Assembly (NCBI GenBank): GCA_050084985.1
Contig: JBITNC010000001.1
Coordinates: 75,764,001 to 75,828,000 of the forward strand
Direction: 5' to 3'
DNA from: Nageia nagi
Taxonomy: Eukaryota > Pinophyta
DNA length: 64,000 nucleotides
Under the pieces are notes generated by a model. That model did no database searches. It saw only the letters and a list, made by a program, of their open reading frames with translations, and was not told where the DNA came from. Position numbers and translations under genes: made by a program. This document shows positions 22,991 to 34,430 of the stretch, piece by piece. Each line of letters begins with the position of its first letter. Position 1 is the stretch's first letter.

Positions 22991-24815
22991 TGTTGAACTC
23001 TAAGTGACACTAAGAGGGGGGTGAATCAGTGTGCTCTATTTAAACTTAAATATGAAACATTATCACTGAAAACAAATAGTGCAAACATAAATTAGGCAAA
23101 AAATTCAACATAAAGCATCATATAACACAAGATGTAACAAGGTTCACCAATGTGGTTACATCCCTAGATAAGACTGCTTGGATCATGGTCCAAATCCAAC
23201 CATTGTAAAACACCAACTTTATACATAGTTTACTAGCACGAACTGGAAGGAGCACCAGTCCATACTCTTTATTAGCTACAACTAAAAGGAGCACCAACCC
23301 CTAAATTCTGTAGCAACAACACCTCTTTCCAAGTACCAACTTGGAATTCATATCTTGATTAAAGGTTTGACAAAAAAATACCTTCTTTATTCACAAACCT
23401 TTCTTTGATATTTAGCTCATCAAAATACATCACCCAAATATTTTTGCAATAAGTACACAATTAGTCTTCATAGTCATTGTTATTCCCTCATTAGTAATCT
23501 ACTATAGTTTATTTACTAATGATAGTTTGGTCATTCACTCTCACCTCAATAGCATGCAACTCATATGTTTGTCAATATTATAGCTACATGATACATAAAT
23601 ATCCCCCCATTGTCTCTCTTGTTCTTCAAGATAACATAGAAATTCTATTCATCACTCATGTATAGCTCTCTACACCATTTCATTCTATCTTAGTACATTC
23701 AACATTTTACTGCTTCCAATCTGCATAAATTTTTTGATCATATCATTATGTGACCTCTTATACTATCCTTTCTTGGTTGATGATATGAGTGTCTCTTTTT
23801 ATTAAATATTTCATGTAGCTTCATATATTGGAAAGTTTTTATATACAAAACTTGAAACTACAAATAGTCTACTACATTCATTTGGCTATAGAAAATATTC
23901 AAAATTTTCTATCTTCCAATGTATTATATATCCCCAATCTTCTCTCTATTCAACTCATTTTCATTCAGGTACCATGCTAAAACACACTAGGAGGAGTTAC
24001 AGATAGTAAAAACACAATTTTCCATCAAGAATAATCCATTACAACAACCTTTGCACATTCAATTAAAAATATAGGGAATAAAATAGGAATCCCATTCATA
24101 AAAATGTCCATAACTATTTATACACATCCTCTACACATTCAGTTACAAAAATGGGTGGTCATACAATTACTTTGGCTCAAGAAATTAGTATTTTACAATC
24201 ATTTACATAACTACAAGTTCGGTTATATGCCTAGACTATATTGATATACACCCATGACTTACCTAGTTACATGATATATGCCCAAAATGTATCTAAGTGC
24301 ATGATATATGTCTAGAATACACCTAGTAATGTTTTTCATCATTAGATAAACTTTATATACACCCAACATTAATCTAGACACATGATATATACCTAGAATA
24401 TATCTGAGTGCACGATATATGTTAAGAATATACCTAGTAATATTTTTAATCATCAGATAAGCTTTATATAACCCAAAATTAATATAGCTAAATGATATAC
24501 ACCTAGAATATATATAAGTGCATGATATAATATCTAACATCATTTTTTCTAATCAATAAACAAGATATATGTCCATTATGTAATATTTAAGATATATGCC
24601 TATGACATATAAATTGACTATCTAAACTATAGAATGCAGTAACTATTCACATTTTCTTGACTGTAATAATTCCATATCATAACAATTCCTATGTTGACAC
24701 CAATGATTCATTCATGTGATCAAACTTGATATTCTTGTATTGACTCTAATGATTCATTCATGCCTTTACTCTTACATTTCTTGTGTTGAAAATAATGACA
24801 ATCTATACTACAACA
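22991..24815 (+). mobile_element. Solo-LTR-like insertion in element B 3' LTR
   Basis: Comparison with the uninterrupted left LTR places an insertion between GCAACCACCT and CAACTCCCATTCC. It begins TGTTGAACTC and ends CTACAACA, giving TGTTG...CAACA inverted ends. It is flanked by CACCT and CAACT, a possible 5-bp target duplication with one mismatch. It contains no gag or pol wording. The start carries TAAGTGACACTAAGAGGGGG, and the 3' half holds a 111-bp tandem repeat. Size, TG/CA ends and lack of coding sequence suggest a solo LTR. Confidence 0.6.
24250..24545. repeat. 111-bp tandem repeat (about 2.7 copies)
   Basis: ACCTAGTAAT(G/A)TTTTT anchors lie at 24,321 and 24,432, and a degenerate third lies near 24,540. 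Within units, (A/C)ATGATATAT.CC(T/A)AGAATATA words recur at about half spacing. Because 111 is a multiple of 3, the minus strand reads as an open 94-codon repetitive frame (ALRYILGIYH and KNITR repeated). That frame is a by-product of the repeat, not a gene. Confidence 0.75.
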
Positions 24816-26025
24816 CAACTCCCATTCCTACATTTTGGTCTCCAAATTTGGCTAAGTGTTAGCCTAACACTCATAAAAGTTGGTTGCATGATTGGAAAAA
24901 GTTAGATTTCCATATTGTTTTCAAGGTTTGACCACCCCTTTTGAGCACTTTTGAGTTGAGTGGTTGGAAGTGGTTCATTTTCAGGCATCATCTAGCTAGT
25001 TGCATGGTTTGAAAGTGTTACATTGCATCCCTTGAAAGGCAAGAAACCATTACCTTTTGTTTAATTTTAAATAAGTACTAAATTTATTCACCCCTATCCT
25101 TGGTCGCATGGTTTGAAGGAGATACATTTGCATCTTTATGGAGATATGCAACCATAATATGTTGCATAGAGTAGGACATTTATTGAATACCTTGCCTTTT
25201 ACCACTAAGCTATTGCCCCTTAGTAGTTAAGAAGGCTAAAAGAGTGGGATACTTGGTCAATTTTGGATATCATATATGTTCCCAAGGCTGGTCACATGTT
25301 TTTGTTTAAATACATTCCCATCCTTTTAGAAACATGCGACCACCTATTTTTTGTTTTTGAATTAAAGTCAAATAGCCCCTATCCATTGGCAACCTTTTGA
25401 GTCATTGAAATTTGCACTTCATTTTGCAATAACTACCTTAATTTTGCATGGTCATGAGGGCCCAAGAAGATAATGGTCCATCTTTTCAAAACCATGCGCC
25501 CATTGGAATTCAAAGTGTAATTAAAGTATCATGGTTGCATGATCCATATGAGTCACATTTCCATCTTTGTTTTCCTATTCATTTACATCTTTGAAGTCTC
25601 ATTTTTAGGAAAGGGTCCCACAATTAGATGCTCATCTAAATTTGGTTTCATTTAGTTTAGTTATTTATATTTTTACATCATCCTTACATTTTTGTTCACG
25701 TACCACAAAGTCAATCTCCATGTATGGTCACATCATCCATCCAAGTTGGAAAGCTAACATCCATAAAGGGTGTGACCAAGCCATTTTGTGCATTTATATG
25801 TGTCCCATAAGTTAAAATGTGCATATGCATTAACTATTTGAGGCTAATATTGAGGAATTTGCATGCAAATCAGTCAACCACCTTTTATCATGTGCATTAA
25901 GTCTTAAGTCTCATTGGCATAGTGCATAGAGGAGTGGCACACATTGTACATCTTATCCATGTTATCCTACTACATCCATTGGTCATTCCAATCCATACTA
26001 ACTCAATTTGTTTTGCAAAATCAAA

Positions 26026-29000
26026 ATGTTAAAGATAAATTCAAAATTGAGGAAAACTCAAGAACTTCAACTAGCAAGGTTGATTGAACCCACTCGGATC
26101 GAGTTAGCTAAAGAATATCCCAAAGATCCCTTGAAGGAGGCCAAATTTAAGAATAACCTCTCCAACATTCAAGACACTTACTTATCACATACTGATCCTA
26201 GTTAGATCTTGCAATGCATCAATAGTCTATAGAAAAACCAAATTCTCAATGAGGTCATTTGCACCTTCTCATTGGCCAAGACCACCCATATCCCATTTTA
26301 CACACCTTTTATCAAGATCTATTATGAAGTTGGTAAGCATGCCAATTATAAAATTCATGCTATTTATGACACAAATGGCAATAATATCTTTGATTTATCC
26401 TTGGAGGGTATTGAGGAAGCTTTCAATTGGAGCAACAAAGGGGTCATCTACACTGAAAGGGATTCCTAAGATTACTACAAGAAACCTCAACTAGCCAGAG
26501 ATCTCATCTTAGATTAGCTTGAGAATGAAAGCAAATAATTCACTAAGAACAAATTAGTCAATCCTAAGAGACAACATTTCTATCCCACTATCTTGATGAT
26601 TATAAGTATATTATATTTAATCATTGGTAAGGAAGATGACCTCAAGTTCAAGAAGGAGTTTAGACCTTTCATTACTGTGATAGGGAATAGATAGAGCATC
26701 TGATGGAGAAAACTAATAACAAAATCCCTCCCTTAGAAACTACCTCACATCGACTCATCAAAGAGGTTCTACATGAATTCATATCTTGTATACCTTCTTC
26801 TCCATGGCAAGAATATAAAGTTAGCCCATGTAGATATTGAAATGCTAAATGATACAACAAAGCCTACATGGAAGACTTATCCCAAATGGTGGCTAGAATC
26901 TAGGTGGAATCAATATACCATGAGGAACAACAAATGGGAACATAAGATATACAAGGAGATAAAAGAAGGATAAATGGTGAAAATAATATCTAAATCTATT
27001 GTCAAAGCCATATAGAAGCATGCAGATTATTTCTTGTAAGACCCCTCACATATATACATTTGAGTCTATGGTTCCAAAGTTAGGTCATATCGCTTTCCCT
27101 GCTATGCTAGTAACTAGTTGTTTCTCATGGAATTCTATATAAAATTGCTCTTTCTCTATGAAAGTATATGGAAGAAGAAGAATACCACTAGAAATGTCCC
27201 AATTTTCATCAAGGAATATACCTATTCAACTTGGCTAGAAGTGAAGTAGATGAGTATAGAGTTATCTTATTATTACTTCTTCAAGGAGTAGGTAGACCCT
27301 CATTGTGATCTTGAAGGATGAATCTAGGTCTTCTATAGAAGAGCCTTCAAAAATCTAGTGATTTATGAGGATGGGTCTCTAGGAGATAAGGAGAGATATG
27401 AGAATAAAAGGGATGATAAGCTATTTCAGGAGATATATCAAGTGCTGGTAGTAGAAGGCCAAATTGATCGAAGAATACAAAGTTTGGATAGGCCTCAAAT
27501 GATCCTAGGTGAGAAGTCCACCTCTTCAATAAGAGTGAGGAGACATCAAGGGTGATTAAGAAAGCATGCTTCTCCAAATCACCAAGGATGTCCATATCAT
27601 ATCCAAGGATATCCATATCATGGTCGAGACTGGGTACCCTAACTTTCTATTGTAATAGCTTAAGGATGCTACCCCAAAGGATGTCCCTATAATGCCTATA
27701 ATATCAATTAGGGATAAAAATCTCTTAGTCATTATCAATCTTTTGATACCCATTGAATATCATGTAGAATATGAGTTTCTCGAACCTATTGATGTGGAGG
27801 CCCACATAAAAGGATTAAATATGCCTACCATAACTTAACTAGAAGAGACTAATTATCCCCACCATTCTAGTTCATCCTTAGATTCTAAGACATCCTCCGA
27901 ATCCTCTGGTTCATCTAAGTTTGATTCATGAGAAGAAGGAGAAATAGGTAGAGGACATGAGGATGATGAAGACTTCTAGATCAATAAAAGAGACACCCAA
28001 ATTGCAGATGTTTATGTAGAGTCTAAAGTTGAAGAAACCAGTGAAACTTTACCAACCAAATCAACATTCAAGAATTAGGTTGCTTACTCAAAATTCACTA
28101 CTTTGAGGAGGAAGAGGAGGTCATATCCTAAGTAGGACCCACCTAGGGAAACTCTTGGAAAACCCTTAAAGTTTAGCAAAACTTTTATGATATAGAGAAA
28201 TGAAGGAGATGAGGAAGAAAAGGACAAAGATGAAGAACAAAGGAAGAAGAAGTAGCTAGAACATGGCATCCATAAACTATTAAGGATCAAAGATAAGTTA
28301 GATGAGGTTACAAACCAATAATTAAGAATTGAGGAGATCGCTAAAGACTCCACTCCCACAAATACTGATACCACTCTAGCCAATATTGCATCAAGTTTTG
28401 GTCTACAAAAGAAATATGATTTCGATATTGATGCAATCATAGATGATCTATAGATGAGCTATCACATTGATGATGAAGAATCTAGCTAGAAGAGGGAATG
28501 TGCTTCTAAGGAGTCCACCATTAGAAAACTTGATAGCTTCATGTCTATGAAAAAGGACGTGGTGACCATTAATAGGTGGTACTTGAAAAAGAAGCATCCA
28601 TAATACCTTCAAGATATGCAGGTCCACATTAAAGAATTCAAAGTTAAGAAGATTGGATGGGCCAGGTGTAAACACACCATTAACTATAACATGGATGATA
28701 TGGTCAATCAAGGAATTGAAAGGGAGAATATGATAAAGGAGCAAAATAAGGAACATGTTGTTAAAAATAAGTTGGTAAAGTAGATAGAAATTACCAAAAT
28801 ATATCCTAAAGACATACAACTATAGGTCTCTTGGAACATTGATATCACCTCAACTGAAGAGACCTTAGTAAATGGCATAATAAGAGTGGTAAAAAAACTC
28901 TCACTTCAGTTGATTGCCCTCACTGACAAGCATAAAGTAGAAGAAAATAAGATTACATCCATTTCCTAGTTATTATAGGATTTGTAAAACCATGTAGGAT

Positions 29001-29040
29001 ATAATTCTACTAAGAGTTTGCCTATCACCTGCATTGGCTG
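26026..29040 (+). pseudogene. Long unrecognised ORF inside the 3' LTR of element B
   Basis: This is the better preserved copy of the LTR ORF. From ATG at 26,026 the frame reads ARLIEPTRIELAKEYPKDPL, LSNIQDTYLSHTDPS, HIPFYTPFIKIYYEVGKHA, HAIYDTNGNNIFDLSLEGIE, NKGVIYTERDS, RFYMNSYLVYLLLHGKNIK, TYPKWWLESRWNQYTM, NKWEHKIYKEIKEG, then VIYEDGSLGDKERYENK. A Ser-rich acidic linker follows (SSSLDSKTSSESSGSSKFDS), then LRRKRRS, an EEEKDKDEEQRKKK stretch, and a helical C-terminus (MVNQGIERENMIKEQNKE). Most interruptions are TAG codons in the same frame. The frame is collinear with the left LTR copy over about 3 kb. This argues for an ancestral protein-coding gene within the LTR and not a chance frame. 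The function is unknown. Confidence 0.62.
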
Positions 29041-32000
29041 AGGTTTGCAGTGATAAAATGGGATAATTTGACTCAAGCTAGGACCAATCTGTCATGTAAC
29101 CTAACCTTCCAAATGAGCTATTTTGTGCAACAAATCAAGTTTATGAATGAATATGGTAGCACAAGGAGGGTCTAACTCATTTTTAGGAAGTCTAGAATGC
29201 CATCTAAGATCTTATTTTCACCAAGTACATGAACCTATTGAGAGTAGGGACACATATCGAGAACCAACAACTTTTGGCTATTTAGAAATTCTAGATGGAA
29301 TGCACTTCTAAGTACATCTTGGAATTTCACAATAAGAAAGATAAAAACCTTCTAGGAGTACTTGCTATAGGGCTTGCCAGAGCTAGAGCCCTCTTTGATG
29401 ATAGGTACCATAGGATTCGTAAGGATAACTTTGATGCTACTCATGGTTTAGCTTTCGATCCCATGGAGGGTTGATTATTAAATGGATATTGTTATTTTTT
29501 AGTTCAAAGATAATTATTATTTTAATTTGCACTTTAATGGATGCATTTTTGGTTCCACAGTTGCAAGAAGACTTGATGTGACACTAATGTGATGTTCAAG
29601 CAATATTGTGTAGCCATATTTTTTATTTTGTAGATGGTTTATATTCTTAAAAGTAGTATTAAGGTTGTTATATTATTTAGGGAAATATTGAAATTAATAT
29701 TAGGATGACACTTCATTTAATGAGGTTGTTAGATATATGCTATAAGTACCCTATTTGGGTCATTTTTGAAAGATGGAGGATAATAGAAAGAAAGAGATAT
29801 AGATATATAGATCAAGAATCCTCCAATTTATGAAAGTTACATGATCTTTTGGAAGCAATCTTTCTTTATAGTTGAAGTTTCTAAATATATGTATCATATA
29901 TCATTTTGGGAACTCTATTTTGAATGCAAGTGCAGTTCCTCATTTCATGGAGTCATAGGGATGTGAATGACATGTTGATGTTGTTGCATTGTTTACGCAT
30001 TTACAAGCATTTTCTTTGAAAGTCTTGCACTTTATGAAAGGATAGTTGAATATCTCTTTTAAATGTATGAATGACCGTTTCTATGATTTGCATAAAGTTG
30101 TGGTATTTTGAATCACTTTACTCTTATGAAATTTAGTTTGAATTTTCTATTGGGACATAGAGAATTGAATGTTTCACTTCACCCCTTTGTCTACCTTGAC
30201 TACTACCCCTTGCTCTCACTTGGGAGTGATCCAAACCCAATTGCTTCCTCCCATGTTTGATAACATGAGTAGAAGTTCCTAATAAATCTGAGAGATGAAA
30301 GCTTCAAACCCTGCACAATAGTGAGACCTTGTCACTATTCTTCCTTCAACTACTAAATATTTTGTATTTTATTTTATATTCCCTCAACTTTGTCTATTTT
30401 CATGTGACCAATGATTGACATAAAAACAAATAGGTTTGCATAATTGTCAGTAACCATCCCTGAGCACATACCTCCCCATGAAGTTATCCTTTCGACTATC
30501 AACCACCATTGCTTAAAGTGTGCTACATCAAAAATCTAAAAGCTATAATAATTTGAAGAAACCTTATGGTTAAAGTCCTTTCAAGTAAGGGTAAGTAATG
30601 CTACTCCACTCATTGACGGTGTCTTTTCCCGCGAGAGGAAAAAAAAACCCATTTCAATAGGATCAAATTGAACATGGCCGCCATGACATGTTCCTAAGTA
30701 GAACTTGCATTTTTCAATCCAAAAAGTATTACTTTGTAATAAAATATACCCTAAGATTATAGAAGATAAACTTGTGTATATCACCTAGATTTATTATGAT
30801 TTGATTGTATCCTAAAACTCCATTTACGAATAAAAATTTAAGTTAATAAATTCTTCATTGAACCATGACCCCGTCTTTGTCGGCTTAGGATCCTCCTGAG
30901 CTCTAATGTTTAGGTTCATAAATTCTTCATTGACGTTAGTAGGTTCATCACCCAAGTAAGGAGGAATTACTAATTAACCCAACCCTTCCATATGAGTAGA
31001 TCAAGTATGTAATGTATCTCATTTACGATTTTTTGTATTTTTTTGTATAGAGTATGGAGGCCCAGACAACTTCGAGGGGAAGGGGAACGTCACATGGCCA
31101 AATAAATACCGCCTTGGATTCTTCACCAGGCGTGAAGCCAAGAAAGCTCAACCCTTATTCCTGTGGCCTTGCAAATTCACCTTATGATAAACCTTCTCTT
31201 TTTATGCGGTGAATTCTATATAACAGTGTTTACTGAGGAAAAGCCTATGAGAAGCCCGGATCGAATGGAATAGAACGACCCAAATCAAATGAAATAGGAG
31301 AGGTACTTGGGGGCTAGGGATCCTGACGAAAAGGTTGTTAATACGTATCCGAATAAGCTTTATTGAAGCGATGGTTTTGTTAGTACCTATGAACAGGAAT
31401 ATATGAACTGAGGAGCCCTACTATCACTATTATTTCATGAACCTATTCATGATTCCAGTCATGTGTCCATTCACTTCCAATGGCTGCCTTTTTCAAATGA
31501 TTAGTAAATTGTAAGGTTACGTCTCGATCATGTGAGAAATGATGTCGACATTAATATCTCTATCATAGAAGCCACCATTCTAGAAGGCGGGTTCATTTTC
31601 TCAGCTCCAGACTAGTAAGGAAAAGTATCCCTCTTTATAGTAGGAAGTATGGAATCCTTATTCCAGTTAAGGCGATAAAAAGGTCGAGCTTCCAGGATTA
31701 ATAAGATAGGTAATCTCTCGCTCATTAATTCTTGCTAGCTCATTCATTATGGGAATTCTAATAGTAGGAAATTGACTCCAAACTCCAATGGGATTATTAT
31801 TGAATGAAAAAAGAAGAAGAGGGATTCTTAGTTGACACTGATAATAATACCGATGGTTTTATCCATAAATTGTAGAGAGATCAGTAATAGTCATCCTATT
31901 ACTATACCCCAACGGAAATGGTCCATTATTCAGATCAGTTACCTCATAATCATCCGGAGAAAGGGAAAGATATGGAACCTATGTTCTATGTTTTTTTCCG

Positions 32001-32376
32001 AGTAGGATCCTCTCTCTGTCCAATAACTGGCCATCACTACGTACTCCATTACCCCATCCCTACCTTCACTAAAGAGCAATGAACCTTTCATAACAGTGGG
32101 GCGAATCGAGAATAATGGGGCATATGGTAATGGTAGGGGTGTATAGACTATACATATCAACGATTGGTCGGTAAAATCCCTATTATTATGTTGGCCTCCT
32201 TATTATTATCAAAGATTCCCACCTACTATTATAATGAGAATCCTGCTCTCTACATCAGCTTCTACAATTGCCCCGTATATTAGAAAATGCTGATGCAGCG
32301 TTCTCTCTTCATGCCCTCTCTCTGAATCTTGTGAATGATCAGAATCATGGATAGAAACTTGGTGCCATTTTATGAG

Positions 32377-32652
32377 TTACTGAGAATGAGGGAGAGGGAT
32401 ACGAGCAGAAGGAAATAGTGGAAAGGAAAGTAATTTCAAGTAGTAACGACTTATCATGATCCATTGGTTTACATACATAATCCATGTCCCAAATGTATCA
32501 AAATATAGGCGTATATAATAGAATAGAGTGAAAGGGTCCACCCTGCGACGAAGGTTACTAACTACCCCAAGACCAAGGAGGTGCTGACCAACTGCTGAGT
32601 CCTCTTCGAACTGTAGAGGATAGTTTTTCATCATACGACTCACTAACTCCAC
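32377..32652 (-). CDS. Unrecognised 91-codon ORF in GC-richer island
   Basis: An uninterrupted minus-strand frame starting MELVSRMMKNYPLQF and containing GQHLLGLGVVSNLRRRVDPF and RLYFDTFGTWIMYVNQ. Composition looks more protein-like than neighbouring frames: mixed hydrophobic and charged residues without low complexity. It could be a fragment of a larger gene, since no partner is visible on either side. I do not recognise it, and it may be a chance frame in GC-richer DNA. Confidence 0.25.
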   Translation of the reverse strand: MELVSRMMKNYPLQFEEDSAVGQHLLGLGVVSNLRRRVDPFTLFYYIRLYFDTFGTWIMYVNQWIMISRYYLKLLSFPLFPSARIPLPHSQ

Positions 32653-32984
32653 TTGTACATGATAATATACAGGAATTAATGATATACCGGGAACTATATT
32701 TAGGGTTGGCTCGTGCTTACTAATTGTAAAGGATCACATCCCCCCTGTTGATTATTATTGCGAAGCTACCAAGAATACTAATAATAATAGTATGCAAATG
32801 GTCGATGGTGAGTGTATGGGGAATAAAGTAGCATATTTATGACACAAATAGATCTAACATTCGATCTAATCGGGGCCATTTTCTTGCCTGATTCTATAAA
32901 AAAAGGTACTCGCTGTACAGAGTGAATAAGGGAGGAAACGGAAAAGCTTTCCAAATGATCCAAACTCGAGGTTTGAATGGGCAA

Positions 32985-33245
32985 AGATTGTGATAAATTT
33001 GACCCCTTCGAGTTTGATGTGAAACTGGAGATTATGGTATTTAGAGAAGGTGATCCAAACAAGCTGAATGTATGGCTCTAGGGGTTAGAGGTTTACCTTT
33101 CCACTAAGAGGTGCATGGATGCGAAGCAGGTGCTTCTCGCTCAACTCAGACTTCGGGTTCATGCTTTCATGTGGTGGGAGGAAGGGGGATATAGGGGTTG
33201 GTCGGTGGCTGCACCATGTTTCTCACCTCAGTAATACATACGGGA
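32985..33245 (+). pseudogene. Ty3/gypsy gag fragment (chromovirus-like)
   Basis: The plus strand reads DPFEFDVKLEIMVFREGDPN, LNVWL, then after a stop GLEVYLSTKRCMDAKQVLLA, LRLRVHAFMWWEE. This is the pattern of plant Ty3 gag capsid (FxGxxDPxxLxxWLxxxExYFxxxxxxDxxxVxxAxxxLxxxAxxWW). It is of a different type from the gag regions of elements A, B, C and D, and on the opposite strand to A. No continuation into protease or RT is visible after 33,245. It is a fragment of another inserted element within A. Confidence 0.6.
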
Positions 33246-34430
33246 GTTCTTAGATCCAATGGCATATTCAGTTCAAATTTATGATACATGTATTGGTTGT
33301 ACCAGTGTGTACGAGCTTGTACCATAGATGCATTAGAAATGATACCTTGGGAATGATGTATATCTAAACAAATTACTTCTGCTCCAAGAAAAGAAGACTG
33401 TTAGTTGTAAGAGGTGTGAATCAGCTTGTGCAACATATTTTGTTTATTTATTTATGAAATAACTCACAGTATGGGTCTATCTTACTGAGCCATATGCACA
33501 ATGAAAATGGTTAGATCTATCCCATACATATTTTGAATTCCTCCTTTCTTCTTTCATTTATCAAAACCTATGCTCGACCAAGATCTCAAGCATGGATTTT
33601 GACATCGAAAGTATCTTTGCTTGCTATTATGAGAAATTTACCTTGGTTAACCATAATTGTGATTTTTCCCTTCTCTAAATGGATTTAGTGGAGTAGGATA
33701 ATACATTCTATTTTTTCAACTTCAGACCCAAAGTAGGCATGGGATCAAATAGCTTCCTTCCTTTCCTCTTGGCATGAAACATAGGATACTAAATTCATTC
33801 TCCAAGGATATCTATAATAGCATTTGTAGTCTCGATTGAAGCATTGGTTGGGATATGAAAGAACATGTTGAATTGTGCTCTATTTTCCTAGTATCAACAT
33901 TGTAAGTAGTATTAGCATTATGATGTTTAGATATGTGAAATTTACATGATGGGTTTTAAATCTCTAAAATATTGACCATGGCTATAATTTCATCCTCATA
34001 ATCAAATCCTCCAATATATGAATAAGAAGTCTTGGAATTGTAAGTGAAAATAATGTCATGTGATTTTCCATATCATAATTCACGTTCATGTTTTGTATAT
34101 TATCTTTGGTGGGAATTTAGGACCTGATCGATTGATTGTATTCCTTGCTCATATTTATGACCATATCGTTACATACTTGGGAATATCATTTATTGATCAT
34201 TTTCTTTATTGTTGGCTTCTATTTAACTTTTGGTTCTTCTTCCATTTTGGATCTATCTATTTTAGATTTAGATAATGAAGTATATTTATTATACAAAATC
34301 TTCTAAACTTACTTTCTTAATTAGTCATACATGAGCAACAATGCTAACACTGTTGGGAGCGTTGGTGCTTACAATACTATTTTTTATATTGTCCATGTTT
34401 GTTTATGGAATGGATGGTATCTTTGTCTTT
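33246..34430. other. Unassigned sequence within element A
   Basis: No domain was recognised. A 71-codon plus frame at 34,060-34,275 is Phe/Ile/His-rich and looks like chance coding in AT-rich DNA. A 22-base word at 34,328 (ATGAGCAACAATGCTAACAC) nearly matches 22,046 near the end of element B's internal region. The right edge of the foreign material in A probably lies here. Confidence 0.4.

Larger units (their letters stand above)
8726..30656 (+). mobile_element. Ty3/gypsy element B with ~6.6-kb LTRs
   Basis: Two direct repeats, 8,726-15,360 and 22,154-30,656, flank a 6.8-kb internal region with gag, protease, archaeal-type RNase H, RT, native RNase H and integrase, all on the plus strand. 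Subtracting a 1.83-kb nested insertion, both LTRs are about 6.6-6.7 kb. LTR starts read TGA(T/A)(A/G)AAGCAA. The ends, just after CCCAT(G/T)TCA, are where similarity stops. No clear primer-binding site, polypurine tract or target duplication could be recognised, which I attribute to age. Sampled stretches of the two LTRs look about 80-85% alike by eye. The element sits in the RT of element A in opposite orientation. A second RNase H places it in the Tat branch. Confidence 0.82.
22154..30656 (+). repeat. 3' LTR of element B (interrupted)
   Basis: The second copy of the 6.6-kb LTR, interrupted at 22,990 by a 1.83-kb insertion. It preserves the LTR ORF better than the left copy. Its right end abuts GC-richer sequence, not the expected continuation of element A's reverse transcriptase, so the right junction has been rearranged. 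Confidence 0.83.
30657..33245. other. GC-richer island of uncertain origin
   Basis: Base composition and word usage change abruptly here. CG dinucleotides and balanced bases appear (for example GGATCGAATGGAATAGAACG near 31,260) in contrast to the AT-rich surroundings. A short frame starts with ATG at 31,049 (MEAQTTSRGRG...), and minus-strand frames occur at 31,939-32,160 and 32,377-32,652; none is recognised. Two readings fit. One is a degraded 5' part of the gypsy element whose gag appears at 32,985. The other is DNA transferred from an organelle (NUMT/NUPT), suggested by composition alone. I recognise no organelle gene, tRNA or rRNA in it. Confidence 0.4.

Noticed and set aside
24259-24543. 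94-codon minus ORF with repeated ALRYILGIYH
   Set aside because: Product of a 111-bp tandem repeat (divisible by three) that keeps the frame open; not a protein family.
28084-28819. Two minus-strand ORFs of 118 and 123 codons in the right LTR
   Set aside because: Antisense to the better supported, collinear plus-strand frame; hydrophobic composition arises from reversing acidic/Lys-rich coding sequence.
22154-30656. Interpreting the second 6.6-kb repeat as a separate tandem duplication and not an LTR
   Set aside because: The two repeats have the same orientation, bracket gag-pol exactly, and start right next to the pol end; an LTR pair is the simpler explanation.
30581-30784. 67-codon minus ORF
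   Set aside because: Spans the end of the right LTR of element B and the adjoining island, so it is a chance frame across a junction.
30860-32980. Firm call of a mitochondrial or plastid transfer
   Set aside because: Composition is suggestive but no organelle gene, tRNA or rRNA could be recognised; kept only as a hypothesis.
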